Below, piece by piece: positions 1 to 13,021 of a stretch of 64,000 nt of DNA. A program made the position numbers and the translations under genes. Where the stretch lies: contig OU342631.1 of NCBI GenBank assembly GCA_910589415.1, positions 6,572,001 through 6,636,000 of the forward strand. The letters are read 5' to 3'. The notes beneath the pieces are model-generated. The model was not told the DNA's origin. It saw only the letters and a list, made by a program, of their open reading frames with translations, and did not search any database. Position 1 is the stretch's first letter. The number at the start of each line of letters is the position of its first letter. This DNA comes from Malachius bipustulatus. Lineage: Eukaryota > Arthropoda > Insecta > Coleoptera > Melyridae.

Positions 1-179
1 CGTTAATCCGTAATTTTTTGTGGAAATAAAAATTAAAAATGACATGGCAGGTATATTACTTAACATGCTCTACAAGTTTGACAATGGACATTTTTTCGAT
101 ATCTATCACGAGAAAGGAGAAAACTAGTTTTATTACATAAATTTACTACGGCAACGATGAACGGTAGGTGAAAAATGTA

Positions 180-750
180 CAGAGTGATCAGTAACTCGCG
201 CACTCTCAGAGCATGCTGCGGTAAACTTCACTTTTTAAGAGTGGTAAATTTTCTTATTGCAGTGTTGTAAGTTTTTTTTTCCATAGATATGATCGTTTCT
301 ATTAAAATAAAAGTGACATCACTTCACTGGACATGTAAATAAGATCAGGTTAGATGGTATTTTTTTTTTATTTCCATGGCAACGAAGGCATTCGAATATT
401 TTATATTCTAAGTTGAGTTTAGGCGGTTGCCAAACTTCAAATTTCGCTCAGATTTAGGTATGGTATCAATTTCCAACATTCTCAATTCCTCTGTAAAGAG
501 GTTTTGTGGGAAAAAAATTGATGAATTATATTATGGCAGCCGTTCCAGACATTATACAGTAACCTGAATTTTTTTTTAATTTTTATCACGGTTATTGAAA
601 AAAATAGATTTAAACTCGGATGAGGGAAACTCTGTAACTTGAAAACCAACCATCGGATTCAATTTTTTTTTTTTTTTTGTAGAATATCGTTAACTTCAAT
701 GGGCTCTATATCGCCCTGTATTCGGAGTGCGCGAGTTACTGATCAGCCTG
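180..750. repeat. Long inverted-repeat (hairpin) element
   Basis: The arm starting CAGAGTGATCAG at 180 reappears inverted at the right end (725-750, ending CTGATCAGCCTG). The shared core GATCAGTAACTCGCGCACTC is exact on both sides (186-205 and 725-744). The left end is preceded by TA. No coding capacity is seen between the arms, which hold poly-T tracts. This looks like a non-autonomous TIR element with CAGGGTG-type termini, like several others in the window. It lies in the presumed intron downstream of the transporter exon at 8,042. Confidence 0.7.
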
Positions 751-3700
751 CTTATGACCTAAATTTTGTAGTACGTAAAAAACGTAACAAAAAAGTATAG
801 TTGATATACGTTAAGATATTATTCCTCAATCAATTTTTAGATGAAAAAGTCAAATAAAAAACATAGATTTTAAATGGCTTGGTTTTGAAAATACAGAGTT
901 TTTTATAAAAGATTTTTTGGTAAATGTCAACCTGTGCTTTACATAAAAACTGGCCGAGGAATAACATCCTGAAGTTAGGTCACGTACTTAATCAACGCCC
1001 TCTGATTTGGCCGTATTTAATTTACAATACACAAAATTACACTAACACGTACTTGTCTATAAGTACAAAATTCCCGCTATCCCTTTATCAATTCCTCGAA
1101 GTTACTAACCGCACGCGCAGCGAGAAGGTGCCAGAAGAGAGGGAGAAAGTGAAGGAGATACACGGTTTCGGTCAATAATAATCAATCCCTGTTACTTTTA
1201 ACACTAATTTAAAACCCGCTTACCGGCTATAAAAATAAAAATCAATTAACCCCGCTATAAAATAAATAAATAATTTAAAAGTACCTGTCGGAGCCGGAGA
1301 GTGCTATAACAGAATTACGGTATTGGAAAAAGAAAATCTCCATTGATAGTGTTGGCAGTGACCAACCAAATAAAGTAACTCATTTTTTTTTTTAATTCCT
1401 AGCCACCCTCTATTAATATTTTGATAAAAGTGTAAAATTTTTATTTAATAATTAATTTATGGAAATCTCGATTTTATTTTCTAAAAAGTATATTACGTTT
1501 ATGGAGAATTTGAAAGAAACTAAAATATTTATTTTATCGTCGGTAAATAAATTTGACCTTTAAAGAATGAAATTAAGAATAAAAAAACAAGAAAAAAGTG
1601 CTAATGGTATGTAAATTATCATCCCCTTTTGCAGGGAAGCGAAGTTAATAAAATTATGATATTATGCGAAGGTGGTTTTTCTTTCTGGAAGATTTTTCTT
1701 TGAGAAAATTAAAACCAAAGATGAATAACATTTAGTTCCCGCTACATGTCTTAGAATTTTAAATTTGCCATGCACATCTTTGTAATTTCCATCTTCAATT
1801 TATCTAAACCACTCTTGTCCGTGGATATCTGTTCTAAAACTAGGAAAATTGGAAGGGAAAAATTAGCTGACGATTTTGTTAACGCCGTAATTCCTTCCAG
1901 GCTAAAGTGAAGCAAAATTACACGTTCTTAAAAAAATCTTTTCGAGCGAATTTAAGTAAAAACAAATCTGACCTGACTAGACGCTGCGTTTTGCCCTATA
2001 AAATGTATCATAGGTCAAATTGCATATTATTATATTTAGGACATTTTTAAAACTTGATTTTAATGTTATTTAATTCAAATTTTTTCAGGTAACGGATCTT
2101 CATCAGGCACTATTAATGCGTCATCCATGGTATATTATTGTATTATGTGATTCTACATTTTTGTAAAAAAGTTTGTGAAATAAATAAAAGTTAATTGTCG
2201 AAATAAACGCGAATATACACTACACAGGTTCACAAATAAACACACTAAATTAAGCACATTTGTTAACATTGAAACTAACTAATTTATTGTGATTAATTTT
2301 TTCCCACGTTTCTTGGTTGGTCCGGGGATATTAAATTAGATAAGATACAAAGGAATTCAAGATATAAAAAAAGTTGTGTTTTTACTTGATGAATCTGAAA
2401 AAAGATCAAAATTTAGAAAAATCAGTGGAGTAGATATAGTCAGTGGAGTACATTTTATTCGCAATAATATTGGTGAGGGTGCCCTCCTGGACGCCATTTA
2501 ACTTAATCATTTTTATCTACTTGGGGCTAAAGCTTCTTATTAATACTACAAATAATACTGCCAAATTTCAACAATATCGGCAAAATAATGTTTGATATAA
2601 TAATAAAAACATGATTTAAAAAAAATTAACACCTTGTAGCTTGAAAACTAGGCATTTAAGGAGACGTGTTTATATCCGTTTTTCTACTTAAGCCCCGCTG
2701 TTTCTTCAGATAGTTAGTTGAAATTTTTCACATCCAATATTTTTCCTTATGCCGGCACTTTTTACCTATGCATGTGATATTCTTCAAAAATTCAAAAAGA
2801 AGTCTGAGCGCGAACGAAAAACTTTTTCCTGTGCATACCCCGAGTTCAAAGGTATTGGTTTCTTTTGTTTTTTTGTTTTTTTTTTCTTTTGTTTTTTTTT
2901 TCAATTCATTCACTTACGAAACGTTAGTGCGCAATAATTGTGTGAAGCAGTAACCAAAAAGCACATTCGGAAAAGGTGCAAGCAAAACCGTTTCATGGTA
3001 AATTTTTTGCTTGCCGCTCTCCGAAATTTATTTTTTTGGAATGTTAACTAGTGCACACAATTTCTATGGAATCATAAACCTCGTGTGTTTTGTAACTTAC
3101 TGTTAGAGGACGTAGTTGTTTAGGTTTAGGATTATGATTTTTTTGAGCAAAATAATATTTAAAGATTGAATTTCTTCCCAGCTTAATGTCTTCGTGGGAA
3201 AGCAAAAGAACCGAATTTTGGACTTGAAAATTAACATAGCAACTGGTAGATTGGAAGACATAGCTAAACATCTCATGACCACACTTATTTATCGAAAAAC
3301 TTCATTTTCATCCATACAAGATTCAACGAGCATCTAGACAGCATAATAAGGATTAATATTAAGAGACACAGCTCATTATTAGCTCGATTACTGGTCAGTG
3401 CAAATGTCAAACGACCGAATTTAGTTTCTATAAGGCCGCCAATCCGAGATTCCCCGGGTAATATTAAAATATTTGAGATTTGTTTGCATTAAAAATAATA
3501 ATTTATCAACAATAATAATTATTGAAGTTGAAAATTTCGAAAAAATCAGATTTTACCTATTGTTTTAATTGTGACAAAATTTCTGCCGAAAGTTTGCTAG
3601 CGATCTTTTCTTGTAGAAATTAAATTACCTATAAAAGTGTCCCCTAGGACATACTTGAAAATTTTATGGTTTGTTCATAATGTTCATCAATATTTTCAGT

Positions 3701-4770
3701 ATTTTACAGTGCCCTGCAATGAGAAAACATAATGTTTTTAAGTTTTTAATTTTTTTCAATTAGGTATAAAAAATCTCTCTTTTTATTTTTGTAATGTATA
3801 ATTTTGAATGTAAGTAATACTTATTTAAAAAATCATCAAATGTAGAATAATTAGAATATCGTAAATAATCGGGGGATCACTGCTTCTGGGAATTTCTTTG
3901 TGTCTGAAAATTTTAATGCTAAATTTATGAACAAACCATATAAAAGTTTCATGAATATTCTCCGAAAGTTTCCATAAATAATTTATGGAAACGCCTGCAA
4001 AGAAGGTCCTGTGAAAATTTTCTTCAGATGGCTTCATTTTGCCACAATTAAAACTTATGCCGGAAAACTTTATTTTTTAGGAATTTTTCAACCTAAATTG
4101 TCGATAATATAAAAATTCAGCGAAAATGGAAAATAATTTGACTGCACCATGAGTAAAACATTTAAGGATCACTGCGAATCCTCATAACAACTTGATAGAT
4201 CTGAAGTGAATGAAGTTAAAATCAGGGGGCAATAATAATTATTGCACATTTCAAAAACCACAAACCATCTTAAACCATTTGACGAAATATCTTAAATTTT
4301 ATGCATTATGGTCCAATCATATCTAAATAATTATAAACACCCAGACTATTCAAAAATTGACAATTATTGCAGAACAAAGCACTTTATCGATGATACGTGC
4401 GTTAAAACTCAATTATTGTACCTACATGAACAGCTCATCTAAGTTAGGAATTGGAAAAGCTAAAGGTATAATCATCTTAATGACCACGTTTTATCGAATT
4501 TCGATAAAATGTCTTCTCTTCGTGCTTACAAGCTCCAGTAGACGGAGATATTGCTATCGTGGGATAATGCATAATTAAATTCATAGAATATTTATTAGGA
4601 ATTGTTCAGAAGCCCCCAGATTCGCTTCCTAGAGGATTTAACATTTTTAAGAGTTTGGAGTGAATGAGTAATCAGCTAAAACTGGCAAAGAATAACAAGA
4701 GATTAGATTGACTGAAGATGTTTATTCACTCCAGTCATGGAAACATGTGGAGTATAACTATTAGAAAAAC
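751..4770. other. Gene-free AT-rich stretch (presumed transporter intron)
   Basis: Only short chance reading frames occur here. There are poly-T and poly-A tracts, with a marked T-rich stretch at 2,860-2,905. No splice-flanked conserved peptide was recognised on either strand. By position it is intron of the minus-strand amino acid transporter gene, whose later exons lie beyond the left edge. Confidence 0.5.
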
Positions 4771-4774
4771 GTGC

Positions 4775-6150
4775 CCGGGAATGAATTCACGAATAAGAGC
4801 AGGTGTATGCATGCTCCGTCAGATTTTTAAAGGGATAAATCACTGTTCGAGGAAACCACCAATTCAATATTGCGCCCAGTCGTAGCAGAAGCTTATACCA
4901 ATATAACAGAGGCATCATAGCTCACCCATCAATCAATCAATGATGTTGTAATAACATTAATATTTCGAGGTGATGTTGACACCATTTATAATAAGATATT
5001 CGTGTCTATATTGAATCGAAAAGTTTCCGAGTGCGTTAAGGAGCTGAAGCTGAACATACGTGAACTCAATTTTTGATTGAACCTGGGTCTTATAGATTAT
5101 CAGCAGCTGGTGGGATGTAAAGTATTATCTAGAGCGATTTAGGATCCCAAGTTTATTGTTATCAGCTTCTTGACCAAGTTTGAGTAGTGGGCACGTTTCT
5201 GCTTATGGTCAGTCCTAATGGCTTACCGAATTTGATGTCCCTGATACAGAAATTGTATATATAGATAAACCTAAATTGCTATTCCGATAGAATACGCCGC
5301 ACGCTTGGGTCTTCAGGCATAGATTTAAACCGAATGAGAATATTACAACCTTAATGGAGCATTTTTTAGGTCAGTATTTAATTCATCTACCTTAAGTTGT
5401 GATATTGATCAGAATTTTAGCAGAAGAATAGGCTACAAAAATTCTTATATAATTTAATTAACTTTCTAAAAAGCTAGAAAAGCCTAAAGAAAGTTATTAT
5501 TTCTTTTAGTATAAGTTACAAATTTTATTTTCAACAGACAAAAACCTTCATTTCAAGAATGATTCCCCTATCAACCAACATTTGACTACATGTTGGAGCT
5601 TATATCATGCAGGTAAATGGGATTCAGGCAGCAGACGCATATTTATGTCTCTAAATGCAAACAAAGCATCAGAAACGGACAACGTCCCTGTAATTGGCCT
5701 GAAAAAGTGCTTCCCAAAGTTAACATCGCCGTTACTCTGCCCTTTGTTTGATATAGGTATCCCCCAAAGTGGAGTTTTCCCATATTCCAGGAAATCCGCT
5801 GGTGTACAGTAGGTATATCTCGAAAAAGAGGACTAATTTACAGAACAACTACCAACCAATAACTCTGTTTTATAGAACCCGGCATTGCCGGATGGGATAA
5901 AATATAAAATGCTCAGTCACCTGGAACAAACTGGAGTTCTCAGTGGCAATCGATATGTGAATTTCATCATAAATGTTCTGTCACAGCTCACCAATAAACT
6001 TCAGTCTCGAGAGAATTGGTGATATCGAAGTAAAAGCTAGATAAAATCAAAGCAGTCGGTGGGTTTGATATTAAGGAAGAACTAGAGTCCTCACAGATGT
6101 GCCTTAGAACTTCTCGTTTTCTTATTACATACTTGACCTTATGAAATTAT
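4775..6150 (+). mobile_element. Degenerate non-LTR retrotransposon (endonuclease and reverse transcriptase remnant)
   Basis: Broken frames resemble a jockey/CR1-type LINE. Around 4,787-4,815 a peptide reads RIRAGVC, as in the endonuclease domain. At 5,658-5,750 the frame reads LNANKASETDNVPVIGLKK, the conserved reverse-transcriptase entry segment (usually NKASGPDNIP). Near 5,915-5,950 it reads LSHLEQTGVLSGN, the segment before the RT palm. Stops and frame changes run throughout, so the copy is dead. The family is inferred from motif order; the exact ends are not visible. Confidence 0.65.
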
Positions 6151-6199
6151 CGTTGGGGTCTTATTGATTAAATCAATGCGATCAGTTCTTATTCGGTGT

Positions 6200-8036
6200 T
6201 ATTTCCAAATCATCTTTAAAATTACAACATAACTTTATTTTTGTTCTTGTAACAACTAGGTATACAAAGATTACCTACGACATCCTATTATAGATACGTC
6301 GGATGCTTAGTAAATTAACTTTGCACCGCAGACGCCGTCGTTTGGTGAATATTTTGCAGGTAAATGCAGCTACGATCCCAGTCACGTCAGGCTGCCTCTT
6401 CGAGAGGGAAGCCTCTCGATGAGGCTTCCGTTCCACAGAGAACGATGAAATATTCCCCAAAAACTCTGAGCAAATTCAGGTATGTTCTTTTGGAAGAAAT
6501 AAGCACTTTTATCTTTTCGTATTATTTCCCAAAGTCCTGCCTTCTCCCCGAACAAGTTAAAGATAAACATGTTATTCGGTAGACTTTCGTAGTATTTTAT
6601 AAATTATGATTTACGGGTGAAGGAAGAGTACTCCAAAAGTCAGACGTTCCTTATTTTTGCCCAAAGAACACGCCTTACGATTTTGTGATTTTTTTTAAAT
6701 ATTTCTGGTCAATAATTTTTCCAAATTTTGTTTGTTTTCATGGTAAAGATCATATAAAATTCAGACACATTCTTTAGACAAAAGTAAACAACTTTTGGCA
6801 ATTGATTTATTCCTAAAGAAGCTAATTTTGCCGATAGGCAAATAGTACCTAGGTAAATATTTGTTAGCAGGAGAATTTGTTTTTCACTAAAACGCTTGCT
6901 TCACGTGAAACTATTTAATAAAAGTTTACGAATTTTCGTTTTTGTTAACCTTTTCCGAGAAAAAAAGACTTTGGAAACAATGCCATGAAATAATAATGCT
7001 TATTTTTTACAAAGAGGATGAATTTGCATTTAGAGCATGAAAGAGCATTTTTTCAGAAATTTTTGGGCAACATTTACTCGTGCTTTGTTTTCGGTTTCCC
7101 TCTCGAAGAAGTACTGTACATCTCCACTAAGCGACAGCGTCTTCGGTGCACGATAACACTCTTGTTAGTGGGAAATTTTAACTCAAAATTGAGAAGCTAA
7201 CAGTTCTGAGAAAAAATATCTTTAGGAAAACTCTTCCAACATAAGGAAGAGACTTCTCTTAGAAAAAAAAAGTTTTCGAAAACTGTAGAAAGTCCAGTAG
7301 TAACTTCAGCATCAAAAATCTAGAAAAATGATTGATGGAAGCAGAATATCTCAAGTACCTACATAGTTCGCTCGTGATGAAATCCACAAAATATAATTTA
7401 TATTTTAAATTATTGTTGGGTTAAGGTAACAAACTTTGACTTCGTCCTCGAGCAGGTCAATACGATCCTGGATTGGATAGAGCCATATCGCTATAACTCA
7501 TGTTAGCTATGGATCAGCCACTCGTTACATAAATTCTTCTATAATCAAATGTGGAACTGTGGTACCAACTAAATATCAGTACTAAATAATTAATAGAGTC
7601 TAAATATAGTCTACTATTCTCTTTAACGAAAAAATCGTTACGTTATTGATAGCAGAGATATTGGTCGGTAAATACTAAACACCTCATGTGCTACATATTT
7701 TCTGACATTTTACAGCTCATTGTAAATGTAAAGTAATTTGTTCTAGCTACTCTTGAGTAATAAGGAATTGAATTGAGTTATGTTAACTAAAATTCCTTTG
7801 GGAAGACGGAGAATTTAAATGCAATAAAATTCCAGGTAGGTGTATTTTGTAGGTCACTTTTGCGAAAAAAAAGTGAAATATATTCTAACCCCTCATGCTG
7901 GCAATCGAGGATAATGTTAGTTCTCCTTGATGGCAATGTCAATGTAGTTTTCTGCCTAATAGTCATTAATTCAAATTTATTTTTGTAAGATTAAATTTTT
8001 TTATTAGTTTTTAATAATTGGAAAATGTTTGCACTA
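6200..8036. other. Gene-free stretch upstream of the transporter exon on the plus-strand map
   Basis: No conserved coding segment was recognised. A few frames of 60-70 residues overlap each other on both strands at 6,275-6,580 and show no family resemblance. By position this is intron of the minus-strand transporter gene. Confidence 0.4.
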
Positions 8037-8041
8037 CTTAC

Positions 8042-8197
8042 CTGAAAAAATTGAAGCAAGGGCTGCTATAATGAAGCTAAAAATAACTCCGGGACCAGCT
8101 ACGTTTCTTGCTACCATTCCAGCCACCAGGTACATTCCTGTACCTGCACAACTTCCGACACCCAGGGAGGTTAAATCTAGGGTTGTTAGACATTTCT
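8042..8197 (-). CDS. Cationic amino acid transporter, third coding exon (frame broken)
   Basis: Read on the minus strand, this exon is flanked by a clean acceptor (TTTCTTCAG before 8,197) and a donor (GTAAG from 8,041). It encodes the start of the APC-superfamily fold: KCLTTLDLTSLGV, then GSCAGTGMYLVAGMVARNVA, then GPGVIFSFIIAALASIFS. These match membrane segments 1 and 2 of SLC7 cationic amino acid transporters, including the Gly-rich unwound part of segment 1 that binds the substrate amino acid. The two halves are in different frames. Around 8,155-8,165 the minus strand reads GGGTGTGTCGG, where GGGTGTCGG would keep frame, so there is an apparent 2-bp GT insertion. The exon is 156 bp as it stands. 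Either the gene is inactivated in this assembly or the dinucleotide is a sequencing error. The family call is strong. The individual gene cannot be named. Confidence 0.85.
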
Positions 8198-8559
8198 GAA
8201 GAAACATAAATTACAATTACTACAATTAGTAGTTAAGTTGCATGTGTCCGCTGTGATTATTTCAAGAAAATCAATGCACATTTTCAAGATTAATTTAAAG
8301 ATTCAATTTAAATAATTCAAGATTAATAAGCGGCCAATCTTCCTTTTTAAAACAATCGAACAGTGCAGTTATCTGGAAAGAAAAGCTTATGTACACAACA
8401 AAGCAATCAGTTGTTGTGTTGAATCTCATAAGTCAAAAAAGAAAATAACAAAAAGAAGACTACACCTGATAATTTTGGGGAAAATTATTTGATTCAATAA
8501 TAAAATTAAATCATGTCAACTACACTCCGAGATACATATGGTCGCTATGTAGTGGAATG

Positions 8560-8720
8560 CATGATATCGGTCATTAAATTCCATATAAACAACTGGCTGC
8601 GTGGCTCGCTGGTTGCGTGTGCGTCGCCAGGGTTCTCGTTGGTCGTCGCTGCCAGTGGCTGCCAAGTCCTCGGGTTACACTTAAATGCACAGATCGTGGC
8701 GACCAGGCAATAATTGAAAA
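8560..8720. other. Locally GC-rich patch of unknown origin
   Basis: The stretch at 8,590-8,700 is clearly richer in G and C than its surroundings, with several short repeats of TGGCTGC and TCGCTGG type. It is open on both strands for about 60 codons, but no protein family was recognised. It lies between the transporter exon and an RTE-like LINE fragment and may be part of a mobile element. Confidence 0.3.
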
Positions 8721-8789
8721 TACAATACTAAAATTGGAGCAAGAATGAAACAAGTCCATTCCTGTTTCAAAAAATTTAGCCCTGTACTT

Positions 8790-9790
8790 GGTACCAGAGA
8801 TACACTAATCCTAAGAACCTAATTTCTACTCGAGCAGTTTTAGGAAGGTATACCTACAGTAGAACAAGCAGGTTTTCGAAAAGGCTTTAGCACCATCGGT
8901 CATTTACAAACAATTAAGACACTCATGGAAAAAAACAACGGAATACAACATAACCCTACATTTGACGTTTGCGGACTACCAGAAAACCTGCTTTGACAGC
9001 ATTGAAACCTAGTCAATTCTAAGAGCAATGAAGGACACGAGAATCGATTCGAGATAATCTACTATTATTACGAGTATCTACGATAAGGCAACCTCTCAAG
9101 TAAAAATAGATTAATATTCTAAAACAGATACAGTAACACTTGGCAAAAGGTATACGACAGGAGGATCCCATCTCCCCCAAGCTGTTTACCCTAGCACTGG
9201 AAAACGCAGGCTACATTTGGTATGGGTGGTATTTGTAAATATGAGGTAGATTTTAAGAGACAAAAAGTCAAGCTGAACATCAATCAAAACAAACATCAAG
9301 CTGAAGGAAAAACCTACGACAGCTGTGTCCTGCCTGTTCTCACTTATGGCTTAAAAACTATGGCAATAACCCGAAAAGCAGCAGGAAGACTGACAGTTGC
9401 ACAAAGAGGCTTGGAGAGAATAATTCTTGGAATAACCTTGAAAGACAAGGTAAAGAATCGCCAGATACGAGACGGAACCAAGATGCCGGATGTTGTAGAG
9501 AGGATGGCAAGCCTGAAGTGGCAATGGATCGGATACGTGGCGAGACAGGATCCAGTCAGATGGACACAGATTGGAGACCAAGAGCGGTGCTTTGGAGACC
9601 AAAGAAGCACAACAAGAAGTACAGGTCGACCAAAAAAGAGATGGGCAGATGACGTTAGATCAGTGGCAGGAGGACAATGGGTGAGATTAGCAAGAGACCG
9701 CATAGCGTGGAAAAACCTGAAAGAGGCATATATTCGACAATGGATGGACACAGGCCGAAGAAGAAAGGAGCCTAATTAGCCTAAAGAACA
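8790..9790 (+). mobile_element. RTE-like LINE remnant with internal deletion
   Basis: The copy opens with reverse-transcriptase segments in broken frames. EQAGFRKGFSTIGHLQTIK lies near 8,866-8,920, a damaged palm region (usually FVDYEKAFDSIE) near 8,960-9,010, and a GVRQGDPIS-like segment near 9,150-9,175. The frame 9,222-9,779 then holds the typical C-terminal region: YDSCVLPVLTYGLKTM, the GHVAR-like motif GYVARQDPVRWT, RPKKRWADDV and RDRIAWKNLKEAYIRQW. The YADD catalytic region is missing between about 9,190 and 9,230, so the copy cannot be active. The motif set is that of RTE/BovB-type ORFs often annotated as endonuclease-reverse transcriptase. It sits in the presumed second intron of the transporter gene, antisense to it. 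Confidence 0.85.
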
Positions 9791-10502
9791 ATTTGGAAGC
9801 ATTCGAAATGTATAGTACAAGAATAGGTACTTAAAATCTTGTGGACGGTCAAAATAATTAATAACCCCAAAATACTGTAGAAGCTTCAAGAAATACTGAA
9901 ATACAATAAACAGGAACCTATAATAGACAAAATCTTTCTGATAGACTCACTTGCTCAGACATCTCTGGATCAATCTTTCAAATCAGAATATTCTCGATGT
10001 TTTGTTTTAACTCATTTGTCCTCTTGTCTACGAAATTCATTGACAGCCGTTTTTTAATCTTCTGTTTGATGAAATTTAAGTATAGCTTCTGTCATCGAGG
10101 AAATGATTCCATAACTGCTTTCGCCAGTCTGACTAATAATTTTCAACAACCCGTTACTCTTCAAGGGTTGTCATTTACATCAGGAAGTCTAGAAATTTCT
10201 AGAACTTTTTTTGGTTTTCCTACATCACAGAAAGCAAAACTTTTAAAGATTGCTTGTATGATGTAGGTAGTAGATTTTTGAAGACCTTATTTTGGTGAAC
10301 TGTGCATGTTTCTTGTTTATTCGTTAAACGTTAAACTACATGAACAGTCGAGCTGTAATCCAGTCATCCTTAAACATTTTTGCTGAGCCGTGTATACATA
10401 ATACAATCCGAGAGAAACTCGGGGAGAAAGCAGGCAATTACACGCATTTAATAATGCATTGATTTCCCTAAGGTGCGTTATCAAAGTGGACACAATGCAC
10501 GT

Positions 10503-10540
10503 TAATAATATATTGTAACGCTTGCGTTACAATATTCATA
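10503..10540. repeat. Short perfect palindrome
   Basis: The sequence TTGTAACGCTTGCGTTACAA and its flanks form a short hairpin within the intron, about 70 bp beyond the donor of the second transporter exon. It may be a chance palindrome or the end of a small inverted-repeat element. Confidence 0.5.
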
Positions 10541-10606
10541 GTGAATCTACTGATAATTTCCTCTACATAAACAAAGCTTAATAGTAAATAAATATGTATT
10601 AATTAC

Positions 10607-10757
10607 CGTTAATTTTTGCTTGGAACTACTGGATTTTTGAAGTTTTTGTGCGTGGAAGTCATCATCAATATTCTTAGTGCGTATTAGTTTGCTAACTAGT
10701 ATCAGGCTTTTCTTTTTCAGTTCATCTATGTCAATAGGCAGATTGGGTATCTTCAAG
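10607..10757 (-). CDS. Cationic amino acid transporter, second coding exon
   Basis: The minus strand carries an acceptor (AACCTTTTCAG before 10,757) and a donor (GTAATT from 10,606). The exon encodes LKIPNLPIDIDELKKK, then LVSKLIRTKNIDDDFH. This is the cytosolic N-terminus seen in CAT-type transporters, where a basic helix with RTKNID-like residues precedes the first membrane segment. Phase fits on both sides. One base completes the codon split from the upstream exon at 25,517, and the 3' end is in phase 0 with AAATGTCTA of the next exon. There is no ATG here; the frame enters from upstream. A serine-rich insert (QKSSSSKQK) before the junction is longer than I would expect for the family. Confidence 0.75.
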
Positions 10758-12250
10758 CTGAAAAGGTTTTATATTCAATGTGATATAAACACACAAAAAT
10801 TTATAGACAATATACATATAATAGGGAAAGATAAACAATAGGGAGCTTGCGTGAAACTTTGTTTGCATTCAATCAATTATTATTATTTTAAACTTACTAT
10901 TGTAAAAAATATTTACATGCAAGACTGGCCTTTAAATATTAAAATGTAACGCTTTTACAGTAATTTGAAAAAATATGGTGTAAATTCAAATTTAGTCGTG
11001 TGCCCTAACGCTCACCGATTTACTACTTATAACTTCAGGGACTAGTGGGTGAATCTAAAATTTTTCGATATACAAAGCTTTTTGAATAAATTTTAAATAA
11101 CTCTAATATGAAGAGATTTGGACATTCAAAAAAAAAGTTTTTGCAAGGCACATGATTTGTACAGAGGTTGCCTTCAAAGTTCAAAAACCCGTTCTTATCA
11201 CATCATTTCAAGTCGCAGTTTCCAATCTATGGAGACTGAAATTTTTAGGCTGAAATTTGGGAGTCGGATTCAGATATGCATAAGAAAGTGGTCTGGTGTT
11301 GCATCTAAACGAAATCGGTCGAGTCGTTTCAAAATGGCAGTCGTTTCAATTTTGGTAAAAATTGATATCTTTTGAACTCCTAAATTAATTAAATTAAGCA
11401 TAACTTTTTAATCCAATTAACAAAATAAAAAGCACGTGTCCTTTAGGTATCTTGTGCCAAAATAATGACAAAATTTTTATTTACAAAAATTTTATAGTTT
11501 GTCAGTCGCATCAAAAAATAGGTCAAAATGACTAAATTTCTATTATTTTCACTATTTTTAATTAAAAAAAATTATGATGTTCTTTTATGGACAAAGTCGA
11601 TAATCTTATCCAGCATAATATCTTACTAAGAGAAGTACTGCCAGCAAATTAATTTTATATAAACACCTTCTGTTGTTCTAACCGTCCAGTGATAATTAAA
11701 TTTAGGAAAATTCAGGACAAGGCTTCCACGTTCTATAGGGAACATTCAACGAACTGAAATGTTCAAGTTCAACGTAGATAAACACTCAATGAATTTCCGA
11801 CCGGAACCTCTCGTTTTGAAAGGCAAAACTTGCTCGTTAATGTTCGCAGAAATCGTCGAGATATACCTTAGCATGTCCTAAACTTCTTCAGTTGGCCTTG
11901 AAGTTGTTTTATTTGCAACTTTTTTATAAACTAGATTTTTTTAACCTTAAAAATAGACTTTGTTAAAGTTTGCTTGCAAGACACTGTAGTGTGCATTCAC
12001 TTCCTCTCTACGATTATCTCGTTTAACAACACACGTTGGGTGAAATTCATGAGAGTCGAATTTATTTCCATTTACAATAGTAGGAATAGAATCTTGATAA
12101 ACAATTCTTACATAAGTTAATTTGTTATAATATAATAAGTTAAGAGAAACTTGTTGTCAAATATTATTTGACAACACGCTGTTGTCAAATAATGTTGTCA
12201 GTGTGAATATTCGTAATATCGATAATTAAGATTACAGTAGTGGTATTTAT
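10758..12250. other. Start of the long first transporter intron
   Basis: Nothing coding was recognised. A short imperfect inverted repeat built on GTTGTCAAATA lies at 12,150-12,200. The intron runs to 25,516 (about 14.8 kb) and is filled with inverted-repeat elements listed separately. Confidence 0.4.
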
Positions 12251-12251
12251 A

Positions 12252-13019
12252 CAGGGTGATTCAAAATTCAGTGCAAATATTTTGAGGGCGTATTTACCAG
12301 CCAAAAATAAGAAGTTCTTTTCATATTTATAATCATATGTCCTAACTTGCTTCGTTTTCTAGATCCAGGGGGTAAAATTAAAAAAAAATATATATTTTTT
12401 TTTAATTACTCAAAAACCTTTCAGCCGATTTAAATAAAATTTGATAGGCTTATTTGTCGTTATAAGGAACTTCCTTTGATGGGAATAACATAAATTTATT
12501 AATTCCAGTGGCGTCTCAGGGGGCTACCTACTTGAAACTTATAGGTAAAATTATGGTACGCCACTGCTATTTTGACAATTTATATATATTTTTTTTATTA
12601 AGCAGTCAATAATATAACTTTCTTGCCTCCTGAGCTTTACTCGTATCTAGCTTTGTTTCCAAGAAAAAAATCAAAATCTATGTCAGGCCCTATTAAAACA
12701 AGTAATAAATTCACATCGATTATTGAGATTCATATAATTTAATTCAGGTAGCCCCCTGAGACGCCACTGGAATTAATAAATTCATGTTATTCCCGTCAAA
12801 GGAAGGCCCTTATGACAACAAATAAGCCTATAAAATTTTATTTAAATCGGCTGAGAGGTTTTTGAGAAATTGATAAAAAACGATTTGTTTTTCAAAATTT
12901 TACCACCTGTATCTAGAAAACAAAGCAAGTTAGGACATACGATTATATGAAAAAAACTTCTTATTTTTGGCTGGTAAATACGCCCTTAAAGTATTTGCAC
13001 TGAATTTTGAATCACCCTG
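12252..13019. repeat. 768-bp hairpin element with CAGGGTG termini
   Basis: The left arm (12,252-12,529) begins CAGGGTGATTCAAAATTCAG and is repeated inverted at 12,747-13,019, ending TTTTGAATCACCCTG. Both ends are bounded by TA (12,250-12,251 and 13,020-13,021). The arms are about 275 bp with some divergence, and about 215 bp of unrelated sequence lies between. There is no open frame. It fits a non-autonomous Tc1/mariner-type or foldback element; the superfamily is inferred from the TA flanks. Confidence 0.85.
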
Positions 13020-13021
13020 TA

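Noticed and set aside
1..8036. Search for the next transporter exon (YAEFG-type sequence on the minus strand)
   Set aside because: No matching peptide was found; the exon most likely lies beyond the left edge of the window.
9344..9751. Minus-strand frame of 135 codons
   Set aside because: It is the shadow of the RTE-like LINE frame on the plus strand.
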